From Bacteroidota bacterium (lineage in GTDB: Bacteria > Bacteroidota > Bacteroidia > Cytophagales > Cyclobacteriaceae), in contig JAFDYX010000002.1 of assembly GCA_018267215.1 (NCBI GenBank), positions 62,001 to 126,000 of the forward strand: a stretch of DNA of 64,000 nt. The letters run 5' to 3'. Positions 24,831 through 33,273 of the stretch are shown here, piece by piece; the stretch's first letter is position 1, and every line of letters begins with the position of its first letter. Under the pieces are notes generated by a model, which saw only the letters and a list, made by a program, of their open reading frames with translations, made no database searches and was not told the DNA's origin. The position numbers and the translations under genes are program-made.

Positions 24831-25991
24831 TTATTTCTTGGGAACTTTTATCCATTTCTTATTGGCCGTAGCCGATTTGACTGCCGTTTCCACGAAGATC
24901 ATGCCATGCACTCCGTGCCGCACATCGGGGAAATCATATTTCTCAGCATTGATTTTTTTGCCGGGTTTATAATCGTGCATGGCGTGGGTAAATGCGCGGT
25001 AAATATTGGCGAATGCCTCCAAGTAGCCTTCCGGGTGGCCGGCCGGTGTGCGCACAAATGCCTTGGCTTCGTCTGATAAATATTTCCAACCAGCCCGAAG
25101 GATTTCTTTAGGCTTGTCGAGCCATTTCAAAACCAATGTATTAGGTTCTTCCTGCCGCCACTCCAGCCCTCCCTTTTCGCCATACACACGAATGTTCAGA
25201 TTATTTTCATCGCCTGCTGCCACTTGGGTAGCTATCAACACACCTGTTGCTCCGTTATCAAATTTTACAAGCATCGAGCAGTCGTCATCCAGTATGCGGC
25301 CTTCCACCACAGCATTCAGCATACTGCACACTTCGGTAATAGGTGAGCCGGTGATATACTCTGCCAAGTTAGCTGCGTGGGTGCCTATGTCTCCTATCGC
25401 TCCGCCCCTGCCCGATTGCTTGGGGTCGGTGCGCCAAGATGCCTGCAGGTTGCCCGTTTTTTCTAATGGCCCCGATAGCCATCCCTGCGGGTATTCTACA
25501 TACACTTTTCGCACTTTTCCGATCTTCCCCGATTTGATTATTTGTTTCGCTTCCTTCACCATGGGGTAGCCTGTGTAGGTGTGCGTCAGCGCCAGGATAA
25601 GTCCTGTTTTATCAACGAGTTTTTCAAGCGATTTGGCTTCTGCCAGCGAAAAGGCAATGGGCTTTTCTACTACTACATGAAACCCCGACTCCAATGCCAT
25701 TTTAGTCGGGCCGTAGTGTACGTGGTTAGGTGTCACCACACTGACGAAGTCAATGCGCTTGTCGGCCGGCATCTTTTTTTCTTTTTCGAACATCTCGGGA
25801 TAAGTGGCATACACCCGAAGAGGGTCGAGGTATAGAGATTCGCCTGTTTCTTTAGATTCTTTGGGGTCGATGCTGAAGGCACCGCAAACCAATTCAATCT
25901 GACCATCTATAGCCAATGCTTTTCGATGTACCGGGCCGATGAAGGAGGTAAGCCCACCGCCTACCATGCCCATCCTTAGTTTTCTCTTCAC
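24831..25991 (-). CDS. Gfo/Idh/MocA-family NAD(P)-dependent oxidoreductase
   Basis: The product has 386 residues. The N-terminal Rossmann motif is MGMVGGGLTSFIGPVHR (glycines at about 11-13), and the family signature EKPIAFS lies near residue 114. A C-terminal alpha/beta catalytic domain with GGRGAIGDIGTH-like sequence (SGRGGAIGDIGTHAANLAEY) supplies the histidine/aspartate site. Members oxidise or isomerise sugars or inositols. No sugar operon is adjacent, so the substrate is unknown. Its start overlaps the PPK2 stop by 4 bp (ATGA), indicating translational coupling with a polyphosphate kinase, an unusual partner. Confidence 0.92.
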   Translation of the reverse strand: MKRKLRMGMVGGGLTSFIGPVHRKALAIDGQIELVCGAFSIDPKESKETGESLYLDPLRVYATYPEMFEKEKKMPADKRIDFVSVVTPNHVHYGPTKMALESGFHVVVEKPIAFSLAEAKSLEKLVDKTGLILALTHTYTGYPMVKEAKQIIKSGKIGKVRKVYVEYPQGWLSGPLEKTGNLQASWRTDPKQSGRGGAIGDIGTHAANLAEYITGSPITEVCSMLNAVVEGRILDDDCSMLVKFDNGATGVLIATQVAAGDENNLNIRVYGEKGGLEWRQEEPNTLVLKWLDKPKEILRAGWKYLSDEAKAFVRTPAGHPEGYLEAFANIYRAFTHAMHDYKPGKKINAEKYDFPDVRHGVHGMIFVETAVKSATANKKWIKVPKK

Positions 25992-26932
25992 GCTTTGTCT
26001 TTTTTCTTTTTCTTGTTAGAATCTTTTTTTTGATCCTCTTCGCCCAGCAGTACCAGTTTCGCTTTTTGAAGCTCTTGTTTCTGTGCCTGGCTGACGACCG
26101 GATAACTGAGCTCCAATTTATCAAATTGTTGAGAAATAACAGTGGCAATAGCCAACCGGGCAAACCATTTATCATCGGCAGGAATAATAAACCATGGGGC
26201 ATGGTCTGCAGCGGTGGCCTCAAAAGCCTCTTCGTAGGCGTGTTGGTATCTATCCCAAAATGCTCTCTCCTTCAGGTCAGAGAGTGAAAATTTCCAGTTT
26301 TTGCCTGGGTCTTCGATGCGTTCGAGAAACCTCTTCTTTTGTTCTTTTTTGGAAACATTTAAAAAAAACTTCATGATGACCATGCCATTGTCGGCCAGAT
26401 TTTTTTCGAAACGGCAAATTTGTTTGTATCGTTTTTTCCAAAATTTGTTGTCAATTTTATCTACAGTTTCAACACCGGGGATGTTTTCGTTCAATATCCA
26501 CTCGGGATGAACCTTGGTGGCCAGTACATTTTCGTAATGCGAGCGGTTGTGGATGGCTATCTCACCGCGGGCGGGCAGCGCCAACTCGTGTCTCCAAAAA
26601 TAGTCGTGATCTAGTTCGTGGGCATTGGGTGCTTTGAAACTATACACCTTTACACCCAACGGATTAAACCCCGACATAATGTGCTTTACCGCACCATCTT
26701 TGCCGGCCGCATCCATGGCTTGTAAAATAATCAATACGCTGTATCGGTTGTGTGCATATAATTTGTCTTGCACATCGGCCAGATATTTACGGCTGGATTG
26801 TAACATCAATTCTGATTCCTGCTTGTTCAGCACTTTGCCTTTGTAGCCGGTTTCAAAATCTTTCAGCTTCACTTTTTTTCCGGGGTGCACCATCATTTTT
26901 TTTACGGGCACTAAATATTCATCAATTTTCAT
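25988..26932 (-). CDS. Polyphosphate kinase 2 family protein (PPK2)
   Basis: I start at ATG 26932 (MKIDEYLVPVKKMMVHPGKK); a longer frame to 26986 adds an arginine-rich stretch unlike the family. The product has 314 residues. Walker A-like MDAAGKDG is at 73-80, followed by HIMSGFNPLGVKVYSFKAP and the lid-region DYFWRHELALPARGEIAIHN. The LERIEDPGKNWKFS and RDRYQ-like (WDRYQHAYEEAF) segments are typical. PPK2 enzymes transfer phosphate between polyphosphate and nucleotides. The C-terminus is a lysine-rich tail (KKDSNKKKKKDKA), perhaps a polyphosphate contact. It overlaps the oxidoreductase gene by 4 bp. Confidence 0.93.
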   Translation of the reverse strand: MKIDEYLVPVKKMMVHPGKKVKLKDFETGYKGKVLNKQESELMLQSSRKYLADVQDKLYAHNRYSVLIILQAMDAAGKDGAVKHIMSGFNPLGVKVYSFKAPNAHELDHDYFWRHELALPARGEIAIHNRSHYENVLATKVHPEWILNENIPGVETVDKIDNKFWKKRYKQICRFEKNLADNGMVIMKFFLNVSKKEQKKRFLERIEDPGKNWKFSLSDLKERAFWDRYQHAYEEAFEATAADHAPWFIIPADDKWFARLAIATVISQQFDKLELSYPVVSQAQKQELQKAKLVLLGEEDQKKDSNKKKKKDKA

Positions 26933-27074
26933 AGCATGGGGGTTTTGTTGACATCTAATCTCTCTAACCCGCCTCAATCTACTCATGATTTATGTCATGT
27001 AATAAATCTGATAAAAAACACCCTCTCATTTTTCAGGTTTTTTTTATATTTAGTTAACCAATCAAAAAAAAACC

Positions 27075-27539
27075 ATGAAGGCACATCTATCAGTATTTGC
27101 GGTACTTGTTGCAGCAGCAAGTACCCTCGCATTTGGCCAAAAAGACGAAGTGGCTATTAAAGAAGTGATTGCCCGTGAAACCTATTCTTACTTTACGGTA
27201 AACCGCAAGAATTGGGAAGACTGCTGGCTCAAAGTACCTTATGCTTACTGGTCGTACGGGGATTCGACATGGGCCAGCTTTGTTGACGGTTGGGATGCCA
27301 TCAACAAAAATTTTGATACCTATTTCAAAACTGCCAAGCCATCTAGAATTGAAATCACCAACGAGTGGAGCCATATAAAAATTTATGGCAACAGTGCCTA
27401 TGTGCGCTTTGTTCAGAAAGTAAAAGACCAAATAGACCATGACGACACCTCGCAGGTACGTGTCCTCGAGAAAAAAGATGGCCAATGGAAAATAGTGTGT
27501 GTGGCCGCAGTGGCGATCTACCCGGGAAATAAAAAGTGA
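27075..27539 (+). CDS. Secreted SnoaL/NTF2-like (DUF4440-type) protein
   Basis: The product has 154 residues with a signal peptide (MKAHLSVFAVLVAAASTLAFG) and a compact NTF2-like alpha+beta cone (about 25-150): EVIARETYSYFTVNRKNWED, a WDAINKNFDTYF helix, and closing strands SAYVRFVQKVKDQ and DGQWKIVCVAAVAIY. This fold includes SnoaL-like and ketosteroid-isomerase-like proteins; no catalytic residues are evident, so it may bind rather than convert a ligand. The stop codon directly abuts the stop of the convergent CoA-binding gene. Confidence 0.85.
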   Translation: MKAHLSVFAVLVAAASTLAFGQKDEVAIKEVIARETYSYFTVNRKNWEDCWLKVPYAYWSYGDSTWASFVDGWDAINKNFDTYFKTAKPSRIEITNEWSHIKIYGNSAYVRFVQKVKDQIDHDDTSQVRVLEKKDGQWKIVCVAAVAIYPGNKK

Positions 27540-27905
27540 TCAGAACTGATGGCTTGCCAATAACACCAAGGTGCAGGCTTCAAGCGCCTCGATGTTATTT
27601 GCTTCGAGCAGTTTTTCTAATTCAGGATTTTCGGTGCCCGGATTAAAGATGACGCGTTTCGGTTTCAGAGATAAAAAATAATCGTACCACTCAGGCTGAT
27701 GGGTGGGGTTGATATAGAGTGCAATGGTATGCACCCCTTCTACCAACGGCTTTTGTTTCAGGTTCTGTATCTCCTTGCCCAGCACCATTCCTTTTTTTAT
27801 TCCTACAGGAACAAACTCCATCCCGTTTTCTGTCAGCCGCTCAGCCGCTAAAAAAGCATATCGGGTTGGGTTAGGGGTAGCTCCGATGATAACTGTCTTT
27901 TTCAT
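27540..27905 (-). CDS. CoA-binding domain protein (YccU-like)
   Basis: The start is ATG 27905 (MKKTVIIGATPNPTRYAFLA), overlapping the stop of the FAD oxidoreductase by 4 bp (ATGA). The 121-residue protein is a single Rossmann-like CoA-binding domain: GATPNPTRY for nucleotide contact, VPVGIKKGMVLGKEI and the FNPGTENPELEKLLEANNIE helix. Stand-alone members bind CoA and are thought to act in acyl-CoA or redox metabolism, but their function is not settled. Confidence 0.88.
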   Translation of the reverse strand: MKKTVIIGATPNPTRYAFLAAERLTENGMEFVPVGIKKGMVLGKEIQNLKQKPLVEGVHTIALYINPTHQPEWYDYFLSLKPKRVIFNPGTENPELEKLLEANNIEALEACTLVLLASHQF

Positions 27906-29473
27906 TTTGTCTGAATATATTTCTTTACAATCGCCTCTGCACATCGCTCTCCATCCATGGCAGCAGAAACAATTCCGCCTGCATAGCCGGCTCCTTCGGC
28001 ACAGGGAAACATCCGCTTAACCTGAACATGTTCTAATGTTTCTTTGTCGCGCGGTATGCGCACCGGTGATGAAGTTCGGCTTTCGACCCCCACAAGTTGT
28101 GCGTCTTGGGTAATATAACCCCGCATCTTAGTGCCAAAGTTCCTGAATCCCTCTATTAAACTTTGGGTGATAAAATCCGGTAAAACAGAACGCATATCTA
28201 CACTGCTTAACCCCGGCTGATAGGAAGTAAGCGGAAGCGAAGCAGAAACCTTTCCATTCATAAAGTCAGTCAAGCGCTGAGCCGGTGCGGTTTGTTTTCC
28301 ACCAGCAGTTTCGCAGGCCCGGTTTTCAATGGCTTGCTGAAAATACATGCCGGCCAATGGCCCGTGCTGAGCATAGGCCGCAAAATCATTTTCATTGACA
28401 GACACAACAATACCCGAGTTGGCAAAAAGCGAATCTCTTCGCGAGGGGCTCATGCCATTGACCACTACTTCGCCCGGGCTGGTGGCAGCCGGAACAATAA
28501 ACCCCCCGGGGCACATGCAAAAAGAAAAAACACCGCGCGTTGATTCTGATACCATTGCCTGATGAACCAAAGCATACGAGGATGCCGGCAAAAAAACGCC
28601 CCGGTCAACAGCGCAATGATATTGTATTTTGTCAATCAGGTTTTGCGGATGCTCTACCCGCACACCCAATGCAAATGGCTTGGCTTCGATATGGATTTGT
28701 TTGTGGTGGAGCAACTCAAATATATCACGGGCAGAGTGCCCCGTGGCCAGTATAACGCTCTCTCCTTCATGCTTGGCGCCATCGGCCGTTACCACTCCTT
28801 TCATTTCGTTGCCCTGTAAAATAAAATCGGTTACTTTTTTCTCAAACCAAATCTCGCCTCCGGCACGGAGAATGCTTTCGCGCAACGACTCAATAATCTT
28901 AGGCAATTTATTCGTGCCGATATGCGGGTGGGCATCAAACAAAATTTCTTCAGGCGCACCATGTGCCATTAATATTTGTAAGATGCGGTTTACATCTCCG
29001 CGCTTGGTAGAGCGCGTATAGAGCTTTCCGTCAGAGTAGGTGCCGGCACCGCCTTCTCCAAAACAATAGTTTGATTCGGGATTTACAATCTGATCTTTAT
29101 TAATGGCGGCTATATCGCGTCTGCGTGCCCTTACGTCTTTGCCCCGTTCAAAGATGACAGGCTTAACACCTAACTCAATCAACCGGATGGCTGCGAATAA
29201 GCCGGCCGGGCCTGCCCCCACAATAATTACTCTTTTCTGTTTGCTTACATCAGGATAATCAACTGAATAGTTTTTTGAAGCCGAGTCCTGCGGTCTAATC
29301 TCCACCTGCACCCTGATCACCACATTTTTTCCCCGCGCATCAATAGACCTGCGCAGGGGTGTAACAAAAATTTCGTGTGGATCCAGTTTCAGCTTTTCGT
29401 AGAGCGAAGGCCTAAACCTACTTTCATCAAAAGCTTCTTCAGGAGACAGAATGACTTCAACAGTTTTTTGCAT
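27902..29473 (-). CDS. NAD(P)/FAD-dependent oxidoreductase
   Basis: The product has 523 residues. The FAD-binding Rossmann motif VIIVGAGPAGLFAAIRL sits near residues 82-98, with an acidic VIFERG at the end of the second strand. The segment NYCFGEGGAGTYSDGKLYTR is typical of an uncharacterised FAD-dependent dehydrogenase group found in most Bacteroidota. The C-terminus EGAGYAGGIVSAAMDGERCAEAI closes the FAD site. The reaction is unknown. It is coupled to the CoA-binding gene and has a -7 element on its own strand at 29502. Confidence 0.88.
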   Translation of the reverse strand: MQKTVEVILSPEEAFDESRFRPSLYEKLKLDPHEIFVTPLRRSIDARGKNVVIRVQVEIRPQDSASKNYSVDYPDVSKQKRVIIVGAGPAGLFAAIRLIELGVKPVIFERGKDVRARRRDIAAINKDQIVNPESNYCFGEGGAGTYSDGKLYTRSTKRGDVNRILQILMAHGAPEEILFDAHPHIGTNKLPKIIESLRESILRAGGEIWFEKKVTDFILQGNEMKGVVTADGAKHEGESVILATGHSARDIFELLHHKQIHIEAKPFALGVRVEHPQNLIDKIQYHCAVDRGVFLPASSYALVHQAMVSESTRGVFSFCMCPGGFIVPAATSPGEVVVNGMSPSRRDSLFANSGIVVSVNENDFAAYAQHGPLAGMYFQQAIENRACETAGGKQTAPAQRLTDFMNGKVSASLPLTSYQPGLSSVDMRSVLPDFITQSLIEGFRNFGTKMRGYITQDAQLVGVESRTSSPVRIPRDKETLEHVQVKRMFPCAEGAGYAGGIVSAAMDGERCAEAIVKKYIQTK

Positions 29474-29501
29474 GGGAAAGGGAGTTAGCCTCTCAAGTGC
29501 A

Positions 29502-29509
29502 CAAAGATA
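29502..29509 (-). promoter_or_regulatory. -7 promoter element of the FAD oxidoreductase gene
   Basis: The minus strand reads TATCTTTG, an exact TAnnTTTG, 28 bp upstream of the ATG at 29473. It is divergent from, and 45 bp away from, the tyrS element at 29555. Confidence 0.45.
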
Positions 29510-29554
29510 AAATTTCCAGTCTGCCGTCCACGCGGCAGGTGTGCATTTAAGATT

Positions 29555-29562
29555 TATATTTG
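29555..29562 (+). promoter_or_regulatory. -7 promoter element of tyrS
   Basis: TATATTTG matches TAnnTTTG exactly, 19 bp before the tyrS ATG. A small dyad, CTGCCG-TCCACG-CGGCAG (29521-29538), covers the -33 position where a TTG would be expected, so it could be an operator, but that is a guess. Confidence 0.45.
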
Positions 29563-29581
29563 CGGTTTATTTCGATCCTTC

Positions 29582-30868
29582 ATGAAGCAAAATTTTGTAC
29601 AAGAACTCAACTGGCGGGGTATGCTGCACGATGTGATGCCTGGCACAGAAGAACAATTAATGAAAGAACCCACGGCCGGCTACATCGGTTTTGACCCCAC
29701 GGCAGACTCTCTGCACATCGGCCATCTGGTGCAGATTATGACGCTGGTTCACTTCCAGCATGCCGGACATAAGCCGGTGGCACTGGTAGGCGGGGCTACC
29801 GGTATGGTAGGCGACCCTTCGGGCAAATCGGCCGAGCGTAACCTACTCTCGGAAGAAATACTTCGCCACAATGAAGCCTGCGTAAAAAAGCAGTTGGAAA
29901 AATTTATTGACTTCTCTGGCGCCAACCGTGCGGAAATGGTTAATAACTACGACTGGTTTAAACAAATGAATTTTCTGGAGTTTATCCGCGATGTAGGAAA
30001 ACATATCACCGTTAATTACATGATGGCCAAAGACTCGGTTCAAAAAAGATTAGAAACAGGTTTGTCGTTTACTGAGTTTACTTATCAATTAGTGCAAGGG
30101 TATGATTTCTACTGGCTTCACCAAAATAAAAACTGCAAACTGCAAATGGGCGGGTCTGACCAATGGGGAAATATTGTAACCGGCACCGAACTGATCCGCA
30201 GGAAATCGGGCGGAGAGGCGTTTGCCCTCACCACGCAGTTGATTAAAAAAGCAGATGGCACCAAGTTTGGAAAAACCGAATCGGGCAATGTGTGGCTCGA
30301 TCCGCAAAAGACTTCTTCCTACAAATTCTATCAATACTGGCTGAATATATCCGATGAAGACGCCACTCATTTTATAAAAATATTCACCCAGAAATCAAAA
30401 GCAGAAATAGAAGCGCTGATTGCCGAGCATACCAAAGCGCCACACCAGAGAGGCCTGCAAACCGAGTTGGCAAAAGATATAACCGAGCGCGTGCACTCTA
30501 AAGCAGAGCTGAACCAAGCTATTAAAGCTTCCTCTATTTTATTCGGCCAATCTGTAGCAGAAGATTTGGCCTCGTTAGATGAGAAAACATTTTTATCGGT
30601 TTTTGAAGGCGTTCCGCAAATCACCCTGACGAAATCTGCTTACCATCATTGCACTACCCATATTGAGTTGCTCTCCGATCTTACACAAGGAAAAATATTT
30701 CCATCCAAAGGAGAAGCGCGTAAAATGATTGCCGGTGGCGGAGTGAGCATCAACAAACAGAAAGTAGAAGACGGCAACCTGAAGCCTGATCATCCCTTGT
30801 TGCACAACAAATATTTGGTAGCCCAAAAAGGGAAGAAGAATTATTTTCTCATCGAAATCACCGAATAA
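29582..30868 (+). CDS. tyrS: Tyrosyl-tRNA synthetase
   Basis: The 428-residue class I synthetase has HIGH at 45-48 (LHIGHL), tyrosine-pocket sequences ([28 protein letters not shown] in parts), the KMSKS equivalent KFGKT near residue 235, and a C-terminal S4-type RNA-binding domain ([20 protein letters not shown]). The length matches the bacterial TyrRS with S4 domain. It charges tRNA-Tyr. No T-box or other leader element is seen. The next gene starts 2 bp after it. Confidence 0.98.
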   Translation: MKQNFVQELNWRGMLHDVMPGTEEQLMKEPTAGYIGFDPTADSLHIGHLVQIMTLVHFQHAGHKPVALVGGATGMVGDPSGKSAERNLLSEEILRHNEACVKKQLEKFIDFSGANRAEMVNNYDWFKQMNFLEFIRDVGKHITVNYMMAKDSVQKRLETGLSFTEFTYQLVQGYDFYWLHQNKNCKLQMGGSDQWGNIVTGTELIRRKSGGEAFALTTQLIKKADGTKFGKTESGNVWLDPQKTSSYKFYQYWLNISDEDATHFIKIFTQKSKAEIEALIAEHTKAPHQRGLQTELAKDITERVHSKAELNQAIKASSILFGQSVAEDLASLDEKTFLSVFEGVPQITLTKSAYHHCTTHIELLSDLTQGKIFPSKGEARKMIAGGGVSINKQKVEDGNLKPDHPLLHNKYLVAQKGKKNYFLIEITE

Positions 30869-30870
30869 GT

Positions 30871-31491
30871 ATGTTCGCTTCCTGGAAAGAAGCTTTTCAA
30901 AATAAACGCTTCCTAATTTATTTTCTTTTATGTGTGATGGGGCTGATCGCCTTTGCGCTCTACCTTCCTTATTTTTTCAATTATGTCTTGCTCCACAAGC
31001 GCGGGCAGCAATTGGACGACCCTATATTAAATTTATTTTCTCCCCGCGATTGGTCTATTGAAATTTTTATCCTCATCTACTCCTGTACTCTCATTTTTTT
31101 TATCAGCAATTTATCATCACCAAAAATTATATTACTGACACTGCAAAGCTATGTGCTTGTCAATTTCATGCGGATCGCCTGCTTGTTCCTGTTTACACTA
31201 GAAGCCCCCGAAGGGATTATTCCTTTGGCCGATCCATTTCTGGCTGTGTTTGCCTATCAGCAAGAAGTATTCGTCAAAGATTTATTTTTTTCCGGTCATG
31301 TCTCTACGCTGATGGTTTTCTTTTTAATTGAACGCAGGCGTTTACTTAAATGGATTATCTTTTTTTCTGCCATACTGGTGGGCATCGGATTGGCCTGGCA
31401 ACGGGTGCACTATTCCATTGATATGATTGCGGCCGTATTATTTTCTATTATGGTCGTGCATTTATTTCGGTTTATTAACCGCGATTTATAA
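30871..31491 (+). CDS. PAP2/sphingomyelin-synthase-like membrane protein
   Basis: The product has 206 residues with six predicted helices. The motifs FFSGHVSTL and HYSIDM supply the His-His-Asp set of the PAP2_C (sphingomyelin-synthase-like) family, which transfers or hydrolyses phosphorylated lipid head-groups at the membrane. A plain phosphatase of the broader PAP2 superfamily is the main alternative. It starts 2 bp after tyrS and is followed, 100 bp later, by the PhyH dioxygenase and SDR genes, so a role in lipid modification is plausible. Confidence 0.82.
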   Translation: MFASWKEAFQNKRFLIYFLLCVMGLIAFALYLPYFFNYVLLHKRGQQLDDPILNLFSPRDWSIEIFILIYSCTLIFFISNLSSPKIILLTLQSYVLVNFMRIACLFLFTLEAPEGIIPLADPFLAVFAYQQEVFVKDLFFSGHVSTLMVFFLIERRRLLKWIIFFSAILVGIGLAWQRVHYSIDMIAAVLFSIMVVHLFRFINRDL

Positions 31492-31591
31492 CCAAGACGA
31501 GAGGGGACACGTATAAAGTATTTTGCCGGCTGGCATTGCCAATAAAAATTTTATCTAAAATTCTATTAATTTTACGTTCTTTTAAATAAAC

Positions 31592-32497
31592 ATGAATCGG
31601 GATAAGGGAGTAAAGGATTTGAACGGCAATGGCCACCTCAGCGACAGCCATAGCGGAAACGGCCACGCCAACGGAAGCGATTCGTTTAAAAATAACTATC
31701 CGGTTTTTCAACTTGGCGAAAAACTGACAGAAGAACAAAAAACATTTTTTGATAAGAATGGTTTTCTGCACTTCAAAAATTTTATCAATAAAGAAAGAGT
31801 TACACAACTACTCAACGCTGCCAAAACGCTTCAAAACGAGTGGATCAGCAAAGGCCTTAAATCAATTAACGGAGTACCCATTAAGTATGGCACAGACATA
31901 AATGGCGAGCGGATTGTACAGCGGTTTGCCTTCATCAACCAACACAACGAGCAGTTTGCCGAATTGCTCCGCGATGAACGCTTAAAAGGTCTCTTTGACC
32001 TCATTGGTACGCCCGACTGCCGCATTGGAGAAACTGAAAAAGACGGGCTGGTATTAAACCACTATATCAACACCGAAGAAAGCAACTACAGCCAACTCGG
32101 CTGGCATACAGATGCCTTGCGCGATATTTTTCAAGGGCAAAAGGTAATGCCTATGCTGAACGTGGGCATCCACTTGGATAACTCTACTACCGACAATGGC
32201 GGGTTGCGCATTATCCCCGGAACACATAACAAAGGCTTGGGTACGATGCTGTTTAAAAAAGTATATTTTATCAGCCATAAGCCCGACAAAAAGGAAGTAG
32301 GGCTAAATGTAGAAGCCGGAGACCTGACCGTACATGACGGCCGCTTGTGGCACCGAGTAGCCCGTTCTCCTTTTACAGGCGAAAAAAGCCGCAGACGCGT
32401 GATGTATGTACCCATCATTACCGGAAAGTTTATACCTCGGGATAAAGACAGCAAACCGTTGTTTTACCAACGTCTGATTTCCATTACCAACAAATAA
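31592..32497 (+). CDS. Phytanoyl-CoA dioxygenase (PhyH)-family oxygenase
   Basis: The product has 301 residues. The iron(II)-binding facial triad is visible: H172-x-D174 in LGWHTDALRD, and a distal histidine in TVHDGRLWHRVARSP (H248 or H254). Arginines in GEKSRRRVMY (about 267-269) suit 2-oxoglutarate binding. PhyH enzymes hydroxylate acyl chains and related substrates. The first 35 residues are low-complexity N/G/S/H-rich, probably disordered and unlike the rest of the family. It overlaps the SDR start by one base (TAATG). Confidence 0.9.
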   Translation: MNRDKGVKDLNGNGHLSDSHSGNGHANGSDSFKNNYPVFQLGEKLTEEQKTFFDKNGFLHFKNFINKERVTQLLNAAKTLQNEWISKGLKSINGVPIKYGTDINGERIVQRFAFINQHNEQFAELLRDERLKGLFDLIGTPDCRIGETEKDGLVLNHYINTEESNYSQLGWHTDALRDIFQGQKVMPMLNVGIHLDNSTTDNGGLRIIPGTHNKGLGTMLFKKVYFISHKPDKKEVGLNVEAGDLTVHDGRLWHRVARSPFTGEKSRRRVMYVPIITGKFIPRDKDSKPLFYQRLISITNK

Positions 32498-33273
32498 TGG
32501 CTTACGCATTGATTACCGGAGCCAGCGGTGGTATTGGCTTGGCCATGGCACAGGAGTTGGCCAAACGGAAAATTGATTTGCTTCTGGTAGCCCGGTCTGT
32601 CGAGAGGCTTTCTGAGGCTCAGCAAAAACTTACTGCCACACACGGAATCAAAGTAGAATATTTAAGTACAGATCTTTCTTTGGCAGGCAGCGCCAAAACA
32701 GTATTCAACTGGACAGCAGAAAATAATTTCAACGTATCTATTCTCATCAACAATGCCGGCTATGGCACGTGGGGCGAAGTAGCCAATACGCCCGTTGAAA
32801 CCCTTACTAATATGATGCAACTCAACATGAACACCTTGGTGGAGATGTGTCATTTATTCCTTCCGGAACTAAAAAAACAACCGGCATCTTATATCTTAAA
32901 TGTAGCCAGCACAGCGGCCTATCAGGCAGTGCCCACACTATCTGTTTATGCCGCCAGCAAAGCTTTTGTAGTACTCTTCACCCGTGGGCTGAAAAGGGAA
33001 CTTAAAAATACTTCTGTTTCTGTTACGTGTGTTAGCCCCGGGGCTACCTCTACTAATTTTGTGAGTCGGGCGGGTATGGATGCCATGAAAGAACGTGCCG
33101 AGAAATTCAGCATGCCGGCTGATGTCGTTGCTAAAATTGCAATCAATGGAATGTTCAAACACAAAACAGAAGTGATTACCGGATTTGCCAACTGGCTGAC
33201 GGCACAACTCACTTACTTCGTTCCCAAATCAATTACTGAATGGGTGGCCGAAAGCCTTTACAAAACACCTTAA
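32497..33273 (+). CDS. Short-chain dehydrogenase/reductase
   Basis: The product has 258 residues: TGASGGIG (7-14) for cofactor binding, NNAG (85-88), the catalytic set S138, Y151 and K155 (YAASK), and SPGATSTNF after it. Classical SDR. The nucleotide preference is not clear, though VARSVERL after the second strand favours NADP. It is coupled to the PhyH gene through a one-base overlap and may oxidise or reduce its hydroxylated product. Its stop codon overlaps the stop of the convergent BamA-like gene. Confidence 0.93.
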   Translation: MAYALITGASGGIGLAMAQELAKRKIDLLLVARSVERLSEAQQKLTATHGIKVEYLSTDLSLAGSAKTVFNWTAENNFNVSILINNAGYGTWGEVANTPVETLTNMMQLNMNTLVEMCHLFLPELKKQPASYILNVASTAAYQAVPTLSVYAASKAFVVLFTRGLKRELKNTSVSVTCVSPGATSTNFVSRAGMDAMKERAEKFSMPADVVAKIAINGMFKHKTEVITGFANWLTAQLTYFVPKSITEWVAESLYKTP

